From positions 94,876 through 158,875 of the forward strand of contig CALEYL010000017.1 in the NCBI GenBank assembly GCA_937926205.1: DNA of 64,000 bases. The letters run 5' to 3'. The notes below the pieces were generated by a model that did no database searches, was not told where the DNA came from, and worked only from the letters and a program-made list of their open reading frames with translations. The translations under genes were made by a program, and so were the position numbers. The stretch is from an uncultured Saprospiraceae bacterium (GTDB lineage Bacteria > Bacteroidota > Bacteroidia > Chitinophagales > Saprospiraceae). Within the stretch, counting starts at the first letter, position 1, and each line of letters begins with the position of its first letter. This document shows, piece after piece, positions 50,559 through 58,643 of this stretch.

Positions 50559-52985
50559 TTATTCACTCCTCAAACTCTTCACCGGGTTTGCCAATGCGGC
50601 GCGAATACTCTGAAAGCTCACCGTCGCAAAAGCAATCGCCACTGCAGCGGCCCCGGCCAACAGGAAAACCCAGATTTGTACAGGAATCCGATACGCAAAT
50701 TCAGCAAGCCAACGCTCCATTAAAAACCAGGCAATAGGCGCAGAAATGCAAAAAGCAAAAAACACCAATTTTAAAAAATCCCTCGCAAGGAGGCCTGTAA
50801 TTCCCACTATGGAAGCCCCCAGCACTTTGCGAATGCCAATCTCTTTTGTGCGTTGTGCAATGATAAAGGTTATCAGACCAAACAAGCCCAGGCATGAAAG
50901 CAAAATTGCCACAAATGCAGCCAGGCTGATAATTTTACTCAGGCGCCTTTCTGCTGTGTATTGCTTATCAAAATCTTCGCTTTCAAAGTAATAATCGAAA
51001 GGGTCATTTGGGAAAAACTGCACAAAAAGGGCTTTCATCTGGTCAATTTTAGCCTGTACCCCTTCAGGTTGGGTTCGAACTGTAATCAAATTGGAATTGA
51101 TGGACGGCATAAAGATCATAGGGTCAATGGCTTGTTGTAACCCCCTATGGTGGTAGTCGCGCAAAACGCCGGCAATGGTCAGGGTTTGATCGTTCCAACG
51201 AATGCTTTGACCGGCTGCTTTTTCAGGTTCGTCAAAACCCAATTGCCGGGCAGCTGTTTCGTTCACCATGAGGCGTTTACTCTTACTCCAACCCGCGCGG
51301 GCTTCTGTTTCAGTAAAATTTTGCCCAGCCAACATCTCAAGTTCGTAGACAGGTTGGTACTGATGATCCACCATGGCCATGGTGAAACTCAACTTTTCAG
51401 TTTCCGGTCCGGAAAAGGCTGATGAAAACCCTCCTGTACTGAAATTCTGTTGAAAAGTAGCCCCCGGCAAACAGCCTGTAAAACAATAATCTTCTACAAA
51501 AGCCAGTTTTTCGAGCTCCATCCGAAAGGCATCCATTCGTTCTTTTCCGTCGCCATATCTGCCTTCAGGGCCCCGGATGACCAACAATTGCTCCAGGTTC
51601 ATGCCAAGGTTTCGTTCTTGCATAAATTTCAATTGTTGCTGAAAAACCAATGTGCCGATGATGAATACAATCGAAATCGTAAACTGGCCAACGATCAGCG
51701 CATTCCGCAGCTTAATACCCCCTAACGAGATTTTCGGAAAACTCCTCAGGGTCTGGCCAGGATTGACGCCAGACAACATCCAGGCCACATAAGCGCCAGC
51801 CATCAGGGTACCTAACACCAGAACGGATGCAAATATCAGCGCAAAACTTTCTCCAAACATGTGTTGTGGTTCCAGTTCCTTCCCTACAAGGTTGGACATC
51901 ATTGGACTCAGTGCGGAGGTGGCAAAAAAGGAAATCCCGCCCGCAAGCAGCAACAATATGGCAGATTCTGTCAGATACTGTCCGGATACCTGCCACCGCG
52001 AAGCGCCAATGGTACGTCTGATGCTTACGTTTTGAGCTTTTTTCAGTCCCTGAGCCGTAGCAAGATTGATGTAGTTAATCCAGGCGATTAACAGAATCAA
52101 CACCGCAATGGAAGAAAGTGCAACCATTAAAGTGCGGTTACCAAAAGTCGGATATGGGTCGTTCAGGCTGCTTCCAAGGTGTATTTCCGAAAATGGCTGA
52201 AGCCGAAACGCGTAGTCATCATCAGGAAAAGCGGTTTGTAATGCCAGATTCATTTTGCCTTCCAGATCTTTCGGCGTTGTTCCTTCCTTTAACTGAAAAA
52301 AAGAAAAATAAGACGATGAATTCCAGGTATCCACAGCCGCCCAGTCGTTGTTATTAAGATTGGCCGGATTGGCCAGGGTCGACAGTGAAAACAACAAATC
52401 GTATCGATAATCCGATGCTTCGGGCATGTCCTGAAAGACGCCAGTGACCGTATAAGGCATTTGCCCGAATTGGTTATCCAGGATTAGCGTTTTTCCAAGG
52501 GGCGATTCTGTTCCAAAGTATTTTCTTGCATACGTTTCTGATAAAGCAACCCGTTGCGGCCCGTCCAGATTTGGGTCTCCCATAACTGCCGGATGAGTAA
52601 AAATGCTGAAAAAACCGGCGTCAGCATAAGCGAGACCTGTTTCCCGGAACACGCGGCGGCCATCCGCCCCGACATACGTAACAGAACCCTCTCCATTCGT
52701 ATTGGTGCGCACAAATGCTTTTACTTCAGGAAATTGACTTTTTAGCCACGTACACAAAGCCGGAGGGGTGTAATCGCTTATTTCGCCACTTCGGTCAAGT
52801 GAAAGCACCCGGTACAAATCTGGCAGGTTCTTGTGGTAACGGTTGTATCGCCATTCCGATGCCACGTAAGTGCACAGCAGCAAAGAGGCCGTGATGCTTA
52901 ATGCCAGCCCGCCAATGTGCAGCAACGAGAAAGTTTTATTCCGAAAAAGGTTTCGGGTTGCAATTTTGATATAATTAAGCAGCAT
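50559..52985 (-). CDS. FtsX-type permease, array member 2 (808 aa)
   Basis: Starts MLLNYIKIATRNLFRNKTF. The first coupling motif is degenerate (QNVSIRRTIG instead of REVGIRK..LG), the second is normal (KEIGIRKVLG), so its first FtsX half may have specialised. The extracytoplasmic domains differ strongly from those of its neighbours while the membrane parts and the ending AALANPVKSLRSE are conserved, meaning the variable part faces cargo or partners. It is flanked by R2 at its stop and R3 upstream of its start. Confidence 0.9.
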   Translation of the reverse strand: MLLNYIKIATRNLFRNKTFSLLHIGGLALSITASLLLCTYVASEWRYNRYHKNLPDLYRVLSLDRSGEISDYTPPALCTWLKSQFPEVKAFVRTNTNGEGSVTYVGADGRRVFRETGLAYADAGFFSIFTHPAVMGDPNLDGPQRVALSETYARKYFGTESPLGKTLILDNQFGQMPYTVTGVFQDMPEASDYRYDLLFSLSTLANPANLNNNDWAAVDTWNSSSYFSFFQLKEGTTPKDLEGKMNLALQTAFPDDDYAFRLQPFSEIHLGSSLNDPYPTFGNRTLMVALSSIAVLILLIAWINYINLATAQGLKKAQNVSIRRTIGASRWQVSGQYLTESAILLLLAGGISFFATSALSPMMSNLVGKELEPQHMFGESFALIFASVLVLGTLMAGAYVAWMLSGVNPGQTLRSFPKISLGGIKLRNALIVGQFTISIVFIIGTLVFQQQLKFMQERNLGMNLEQLLVIRGPEGRYGDGKERMDAFRMELEKLAFVEDYCFTGCLPGATFQQNFSTGGFSSAFSGPETEKLSFTMAMVDHQYQPVYELEMLAGQNFTETEARAGWSKSKRLMVNETAARQLGFDEPEKAAGQSIRWNDQTLTIAGVLRDYHHRGLQQAIDPMIFMPSINSNLITVRTQPEGVQAKIDQMKALFVQFFPNDPFDYYFESEDFDKQYTAERRLSKIISLAAFVAILLSCLGLFGLITFIIAQRTKEIGIRKVLGASIVGITGLLARDFLKLVFFAFCISAPIAWFLMERWLAEFAYRIPVQIWVFLLAGAAAVAIAFATVSFQSIRAALANPVKSLRSE

Positions 52986-53028
52986 AGTTTACGGTTAATG
53001 AATTGAAAATTAAGCATTAATATCCTCT

Positions 53029-53125
53029 GCTGGCGCGAGGCTCGGTAACTGAGCTGGCGGCTGAGCTGGCGACTGAGCGTAGTCGAAGTCAAATCGAAGT
53101 CAAGCCGAAGTTCCGGCCTCAAGTC
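53029..53125. repeat. Permease-array repeat R3
   Basis: GCTGGCGCGAGGCTCGG core with two A-type and two B-type units, ending TTCCGGCCTCAAGTC against the stop codon at 53126. Confidence 0.85.
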
Positions 53126-55510
53126 TCATTCACTCCTCAAACTCTTCACCGGATTTGCCAACGCCGCCCGCACACTCTGTATCCCAACAGTGAGCATGGC
53201 GATCAGCAGCGTAATCGCCAGGGCGCTGAGGAATATGCCGGCGCCGATAGAAATGCGGTAGACATAGTCATTCAGCCAGGTATTCATAGCCCACCACGCC
53301 AGTGGCGTCGAAACGAAAAAAGCAAGGACAATCAGGCGTGTATATTCTTTGCCAAACAGCCAGAGAATTCCGGGGATTGACGCGCCGAGCGTTTTGCGAA
53401 TGCCAATTTCTTTGGTTTTTCGATTCACCATAAAAGCGGCGAGGCCATACAAACCCAGACAGCCAATAAAAATGGCAATTCCGGCAAACAGGCGGATCAA
53501 TTGCATCAAAATGGCTTCCTGTTCATAAAAATCTGCGATCCGGGCATCCATGAAGTCGTATTCATAAAACTGTTCGGGAAACATAGTCGTCCACGATTTT
53601 TCGAGTGCAGCAAGCGTAGCCCGGGTATTTTTCAAATTGATTTTCACAGCGCATACGTCATAGTCGTCCAGACTGCTGCCCATACAAACCGGCTCAATGG
53701 CATCCCGGAAGGATTGGTTGTGAAAGTCTTTTACCACGCCTACAACGGGAAAGGTGTTGCCGGAAACCACCAGTTTTTTTCCGATGATTTCTTCCGGAGA
53801 AGCGAGGTTCAGTTTCTTTACAACGGTCTCATTGACTATGTATTCACGCAAAGTGTCGGAAGGCTGTAAATTCCGCCCGGCAACAAACTGCAATCCGAAT
53901 GTTTCCGTGTAATGCTCATCGGCAAATTTGAAATTGATGATCCATGACTCTCTTTCCGTTCTTCCTTCCATCTGAACGCCCGTATTCCAGTTCGATCCAG
54001 ATGCAGGCGGTTGCATGCAGAAACTAATTTGCTCGACTCCGGCAACCTGACTTAAGTCTTGCCGGAAGGCTGTTTTTGCTGCATTATCCCCCCACGGCAA
54101 CGGTACCGTTACAATGCCGTCGCGTTGAAAGCCCAGGTCGGCTTCGCGGGCAAATTCCATTTGAGTCGTCACCACTACTGCGCCGATGATCAGCGTTTGC
54201 GAAATGGCAAACTGCACGCCAACCAGTAAACGACGGAGCGAAAAGCCTCCTACCCTGCGGACATCCAGGCGTCCTTTGAGCGATTCAACAGGCCGGAATC
54301 CCGACTGTACTGCTCCCGGATAAGCGCCGGCCAGGAAGATCACGATGAGCATCAACAAAGCCAAAAAGCCAAAAAGCAGGGCGTCGTTTGAAAAATCAAA
54401 AGCTAATTTCAAACCAGTCAGGTCGTTGAGAAAAGGAATCCCCAGATGAGCCATGACAACACCCAGGGCTGTAGCCATCAACACAATAAGACCCGTTTCA
54501 GCCATAAATTGCCAAAACAACTGGTTTCGGGTGCTGCCCATGGTTTTGCGCACCCCTACTTCCCGCGCACGGTTCAGCGCTTGTGCCGTGGCCATATTGA
54601 CGAAGTTGACGCAGGCCGTCAACAACAGGAAAAGGCCAATTAATCCAAGCGTCCACAAGTAATTTTTGCTGATCCCGGATCCATAATCAGGGTCGAGGTG
54701 AAGGGTAGACAAGGGCAATACGTGGTAATACCAATTGCGCACTTTTGGATGAAAATACTTTTCCCGAAACGCTGTAAATGCGGACTCCAGCTCTGCCATC
54801 TTGTGACCTTCGCGGAATAAGGCATAACATTGTGTTTCTCCCTGGATGCCGCCCCAGTTGCTGAGCAATTCCCGGGAATTTGTATCTGCAGCCATGCTTG
54901 CCCACGAGCAATACATTTGATACCTAAGATTGGAATTTTCGGGAGGATCTTTCAGGATCCCCACCACCCGAAAATCATCCCGGGCGTCAAGTTTAAAGGT
55001 TTTGCCAACCGCATCCGTCGTGCCGTAGTATTTCCGGGCCATTTTTTCTGTCAAAAATGCCGTATTCGGTTCTTTCAGTCCGTTCAGATCGCCCTGTACC
55101 AGAGAGAAATCCAATATCTCGAACAATTCTGGTTCGGCAACCGCACGGGTGTTTTGTTCCTTAAATTTGACCGGCATCGCCCCGTCTTTTGCAATCGTAA
55201 TCAACGAATTGCTATGCCCCGATACCATGGCTGTTTTTTCTAAAAAAGTGTATTCCTGGCGAAGCGCTGCCGACATTGGATAGGGTACACAATCCATTTT
55301 TTCAATAATATCCCGGCGCGATTCCGTCCCGATCACAGCGATCCGGTCAATCTTTGAATGCCAGGTATCAAAACTCAAATGCTGGCGTACTAACATAAAA
55401 ACGAGAATGCTGCATGCAATACTCAGGGCCAGCCCAAAAACATTGAGCAGGGTATAAGTCAGATTGCGTCGCAGACCACGAACCGCAATTTTAAAATAAT
55501 TTTTTAGCAT
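53126..55510 (-). CDS. FtsX-type permease, array member 3 (794 aa)
   Basis: Shortest of the five. Coupling motifs REVGVRKTMG and KEIGIRKTLG. The periplasmic region contains RSKxDRIAVIGTESRRDIIEKMDC-like sequence not shared with the others. The N-terminus MLKNYFKIAVRGLRRNLTY is the family form. The stop touches R3 and R4 lies upstream of the start, so it shares the operon arrangement. The C-terminus SVRAALANPVKSLRSE is identical in pattern to member 2, which points to recent exchange between copies. Confidence 0.9.
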   Translation of the reverse strand: MLKNYFKIAVRGLRRNLTYTLLNVFGLALSIACSILVFMLVRQHLSFDTWHSKIDRIAVIGTESRRDIIEKMDCVPYPMSAALRQEYTFLEKTAMVSGHSNSLITIAKDGAMPVKFKEQNTRAVAEPELFEILDFSLVQGDLNGLKEPNTAFLTEKMARKYYGTTDAVGKTFKLDARDDFRVVGILKDPPENSNLRYQMYCSWASMAADTNSRELLSNWGGIQGETQCYALFREGHKMAELESAFTAFREKYFHPKVRNWYYHVLPLSTLHLDPDYGSGISKNYLWTLGLIGLFLLLTACVNFVNMATAQALNRAREVGVRKTMGSTRNQLFWQFMAETGLIVLMATALGVVMAHLGIPFLNDLTGLKLAFDFSNDALLFGFLALLMLIVIFLAGAYPGAVQSGFRPVESLKGRLDVRRVGGFSLRRLLVGVQFAISQTLIIGAVVVTTQMEFAREADLGFQRDGIVTVPLPWGDNAAKTAFRQDLSQVAGVEQISFCMQPPASGSNWNTGVQMEGRTERESWIINFKFADEHYTETFGLQFVAGRNLQPSDTLREYIVNETVVKKLNLASPEEIIGKKLVVSGNTFPVVGVVKDFHNQSFRDAIEPVCMGSSLDDYDVCAVKINLKNTRATLAALEKSWTTMFPEQFYEYDFMDARIADFYEQEAILMQLIRLFAGIAIFIGCLGLYGLAAFMVNRKTKEIGIRKTLGASIPGILWLFGKEYTRLIVLAFFVSTPLAWWAMNTWLNDYVYRISIGAGIFLSALAITLLIAMLTVGIQSVRAALANPVKSLRSE

Positions 55511-55545
55511 AACTAATTAATATTTATGCTGTTATGATTCCTACT

Positions 55546-55701
55546 CGCTGGCGCGAGGCTCTGCCTCGTGTCTGCTATTTATGCTGGCCGAGGCTTGGTA
55601 ACTGAGCTGGCGGCTGAGCTGGCGACTGAGCTGGCGACTGAGCGTAGTCGAAGTCAAGTCGAAGTCAAGTCGAAGCCACGCCGAAGTTCCGGCCTCGTGT
55701 C
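55546..55701. repeat. Permease-array repeat R4 (longest)
   Basis: Two CGCGAGGCT/GGCCGAGGCT openings followed by three A-type and three B-type units and a further degenerate GAAGCCACGCCGAAG, ending TTCCGGCCTCGTGTC next to the stop at 55702. Confidence 0.85.
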
Positions 55702-58158
55702 TCATTCACTCCTCAAACTCTTCACCGGATTTGCCAGCGCTGCCCGTATACTCTGAAAACTTACGGTCAGCAAAGCCACGCCAACGGCACAAATACCGCC
55801 CAGAATAAACACCCCGATGCCTATTTGTGTACGGTAAGCGAAATCACCCAGCCACTTCGACATGCCCCACCAGGCCAAAGGCGACGCCAGTGCGATGGCA
55901 ATGAAGACCAGTTTCAAAAAGTCTTTGGCCAATAGCGAAGTGATGCTGAAAATGGAAGCGCCAAGTACTTTGCGGATGCCAATTTCTTTGGTTCGCTGCC
56001 GCGTGAGGTAAGCTGCCAGGCCGAGCAAACCAATACAGGCGATGAAAATGGCCAGGCCTGCAAAAAGCACAAAAAGCCGTTTTGCACGCTGCTCGTCTTT
56101 GTAAAGCGCTGCCAGATCTGCATCAAGGAAAGTATAGCGGAAAGGCTGATCAGGTAGTAATTCAGTCCATTTAGCAGAAGCAGCCTGTAAAAAACCCTGG
56201 AATTGATCGGGTTGTACGCGTACCGACAACAAGCCGTCTACTCCCCCATTGATCTGATGATAAATCATAAATAAAGGTACAATCGGTTCGTGCAGGCTCT
56301 GAAAATGAAAATCACGCACAATGCCGATCACATTGAAATTGACATCGCTTTCATCCGGGTTAAAAAGACTGCCGGTCATGGTTACGCGTTGACCAATGGC
56401 AGACTCGGGGGTACTGAACCCAAGATCCCTTACAGCTTTTTCATTTAACACCACAGAGAGAGAGTCGCTGAAATCTTTGGAAAAACCACGGCCGGTCAGC
56501 ACTTCCATGCGCATGGCGCCAACATAGCCTTCGTCAACCACCATACCGCGTCCCGTAACCGTTTCAGCATTTCCCGGCATTTTAAAAGAGATGCCAAAAT
56601 AGTTTCCGCCGCCCGGGTTTTCGCTGGTGCCGCCTATGGATTCTACACCGGGTATTTTTGCCAGTTCCTGTTTGAAAGCTTCTGTTTTGGGACCCAGCGC
56701 AAAAGCATTTTGCAAGGTAATCACATGCTCTTTGTCAAACCCCAGTTTTTTACTGAAAATAAAATCTAACTGCTTGAGTACGATCAGCGTGCTGGTAATG
56801 AGCGCTACCGAAATCGCAAATTGAAAAACCACGAGGCCGTTCCGAAGCTGAAGCCCGGTTTTTGTGCCCGAAAACTTTCCTTTCAAAACATCTATCGGGC
56901 GGAAAGCCGACAACACCCCTGCCGGATACAATCCCGCCACAATCCCAACGCCAACCGCGAAAAACGGCAGCACCAGGAGGCTCCAGCCCGTCAAAAAATC
57001 TTGAAGCGTAATTTGTTTGTCAGCAATGTTGTTGAAAACCGGCAGCAAAAGGGTCACAAGGCCAACCGCCAGGCCGGCTGATATCAGGCTGACCAGAACG
57101 GCTTCCGCTAAAAACTGACCGGCCAGTTGGCGCCGTTCACTTCCCAGGGCTTTCCGAATGCCCACTTCTCTGGCGCGTTCTGAGCTGCGCGCTGTAGCCA
57201 GGTTGACAAAATTGATGCAGGCAATGAGCAGAATAAAAGCTGCAATAAAGGAAAATATGGTCACCAGAGACATGCTGCCAGTGGGTTTGAGCTCCAGTTC
57301 TAATTTGGAGTGCAGGTGAATGTCGCGCAGGGGCTGCAGGAAGTAGTGCCAGCCATTTCCTGCAGCAACATATTGGTTGTAATCCACCCCAAAATTGCGT
57401 TGCACTTCGCCGGCAGCATAGCGCTTCACCACATCCGGAAACTTTGCTTCCAGCGCTTTCCAGTCGGCGCCTTTGCGCAGCAGAAAATACGTGTAGGCTG
57501 AAAAACTGATGTGGTTGGGTATTTCCAGAAACTCATTGCCTTTGGTGGAAGCCAGTATATCAAAAGAAAAATGCGCATTTTCTGGGACATCAGCACAAAC
57601 AGCGCTCACGGTAACCGGCTGGGGCTGATTGCCGAGCAGGTTGACGGTTTTACCCACGGCCGCATCCACGCTGCCAAAGTAGCGCTTCGCCGTACTCTCC
57701 GTCATCACAATGGTATTGGGTTGGTTCAGGCAGGAAACCGGATCGCCTTTTAGCAAAGGCAGTTGGAATATTTTAAAAAAAGCAGAGTCTGCTGCCAGAA
57801 ATTGGCTTTCCTCAAATACGCGGTCTTCCCATTTTACCTGTACCGTGCCGCCGGGATTAAAGTTGAAAATGCGCACTGCTTCTTCCACTTCCGGAAAATC
57901 TTTTTTCACGGTGCCTGCATAACTTGGTGGGATGATCGCATAGCCGGTTTGACGATCGGGATAAATGCGATTCAACGCCATGCGGTATATGCGGTCGGCA
58001 TTGGCCCAGGAGCGATCATGTCCCAGTTCATCGGTTACAAACAATAGAATGACCAGGCAACAGGCAATACCAACGGCCAATCCGAGGATGTTGATGGCAC
58101 TATACCCTTTGTATTTGAGCAGGTTGCGAAAAGCAATTTTCAAGTAATTCTGTAGCAT
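55702..58158 (-). CDS. FtsX-type permease, array member 4 (818 aa)
   Basis: Start chosen at the ATG at 58158, MLQNYLKIAFRNLLKYKGY, matching its paralogues; the frame runs ten codons further. Coupling motifs REVGIRKALG (about residue 338) and KEIGIRKVLG (about residue 696). It is the first gene of what appears to be a four-gene transcript (members 4, 3, 2, 1), as the 485-bp gap before it holds a TGGCAT-type promoter element and an upstream palindromic site shared with member 5. No ATP-binding subunit is encoded in the array. Confidence 0.9.
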   Translation of the reverse strand: MLQNYLKIAFRNLLKYKGYSAINILGLAVGIACCLVILLFVTDELGHDRSWANADRIYRMALNRIYPDRQTGYAIIPPSYAGTVKKDFPEVEEAVRIFNFNPGGTVQVKWEDRVFEESQFLAADSAFFKIFQLPLLKGDPVSCLNQPNTIVMTESTAKRYFGSVDAAVGKTVNLLGNQPQPVTVSAVCADVPENAHFSFDILASTKGNEFLEIPNHISFSAYTYFLLRKGADWKALEAKFPDVVKRYAAGEVQRNFGVDYNQYVAAGNGWHYFLQPLRDIHLHSKLELELKPTGSMSLVTIFSFIAAFILLIACINFVNLATARSSERAREVGIRKALGSERRQLAGQFLAEAVLVSLISAGLAVGLVTLLLPVFNNIADKQITLQDFLTGWSLLVLPFFAVGVGIVAGLYPAGVLSAFRPIDVLKGKFSGTKTGLQLRNGLVVFQFAISVALITSTLIVLKQLDFIFSKKLGFDKEHVITLQNAFALGPKTEAFKQELAKIPGVESIGGTSENPGGGNYFGISFKMPGNAETVTGRGMVVDEGYVGAMRMEVLTGRGFSKDFSDSLSVVLNEKAVRDLGFSTPESAIGQRVTMTGSLFNPDESDVNFNVIGIVRDFHFQSLHEPIVPLFMIYHQINGGVDGLLSVRVQPDQFQGFLQAASAKWTELLPDQPFRYTFLDADLAALYKDEQRAKRLFVLFAGLAIFIACIGLLGLAAYLTRQRTKEIGIRKVLGASIFSITSLLAKDFLKLVFIAIALASPLAWWGMSKWLGDFAYRTQIGIGVFILGGICAVGVALLTVSFQSIRAALANPVKSLRSE

Positions 58159-58218
58159 AGCCGGGAATGTTGTGTTTGTAATGGGCATGGCTTGCCCTTA
58201 TCTGCCATATTACTCCGT

Positions 58219-58233
58219 ACAATTGCTATGCCA
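58219..58233 (-). promoter_or_regulatory. Sigma-54-like promoter element upstream of member 4
   Basis: On the minus strand TGGCAT-N5-TTGT, close to the sigma-54 consensus TGGCAC-N5-TTGC. It lies 61 bp upstream of the start codon and 55 bp from the palindromic site at 58288. A matching TGGCAT element precedes member 5. Confidence 0.4.
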
Positions 58234-58287
58234 TTAATATAAAATTCAGACTATTAAATATTTATGCTTTGAATTTTCAAAAACCAG

Positions 58288-58324
58288 CGTCCGCTTTCGG
58301 ACAGTAAGTGTGCGGGGACGGACA
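58288..58324. promoter_or_regulatory. Palindromic activator site with extra half-site (copy 1)
   Basis: CGTCCG-CTTT-CGGACA (58288-58303), followed by a further CGGACA at 58319-58324 (21-bp step). The same pattern with one altered half-site lies upstream of member 5 at 61272-61308. Reads like an enhancer-binding-protein site. Confidence 0.5.
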
Positions 58325-58373
58325 GGCGGTCAATCGCCATGAGGGTACCTCAAAAGGCAATTTGCAAAACTTG

Positions 58374-58388
58374 TCCCGTTTAGCGGGA
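58374..58388. repeat. TCCCG-TTTAG-CGGGA hairpin
   Basis: 5-bp perfect stem in the gap before member 4; same class as the hairpins at 33882 and 32294. Confidence 0.45.
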
Positions 58389-58463
58389 TGGCAAATAGGC
58401 ATAACCTATCCCGAAAAGCAGTTTATTCTTGAAAAACGTTTGAATATCTATTGCAAACGTGTC

Positions 58464-58480
58464 TTCCCGCCGGGCGGGAA
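58464..58480. repeat. TTCCCGC-CGG-GCGGGAA hairpin
   Basis: 7-bp perfect stem with 3-nt loop, in the same 485-bp gap. Confidence 0.5.
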
Positions 58481-58532
58481 AAGTTTTGCCCATTCTGAGA
58501 CAGCCTTACGTTGTCAAGTTTTGGGCAGGGGA

Positions 58533-58563
58533 GATTTCCGAAATCTTTGAGATTTCGGAAATC
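58533..58563 (-). terminator. Hairpin downstream of member 5
   Basis: GATTTCCGAAATC (58533-58545) and its exact complement (58551-58563) around TTTGA. About 80 nt after the member 5 stop and just beyond repeat R5, so it probably ends that transcript. Confidence 0.6.
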
Positions 58564-58571
58564 TGGTCTAT

Positions 58572-58643
58572 GCTGGTGCAGGGCTTGGTAACTGAGTTGG
58601 CGACTGAGCGTAGTCGAAGTCAAGTCGAAGTTCCAGCCTCTTG
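58572..58643. repeat. Permease-array repeat R5
   Basis: Diverged core (GCTGGTGCAGGGCTTGG), one A-type unit (with GAGTTGG) and one B-type unit, ending TTCCAGCCTCTTGC against the stop at 58644. Confidence 0.8.

Noticed and set aside
55596..55690. Repeat R4 as a CRISPR-like array
   Set aside because: Units of 11-12 bp without spacers; no cas genes nearby.
58308..58550. 80-codon plus-strand frame in the member 4 leader
   Set aside because: Crosses several hairpins; no homologue recognised.
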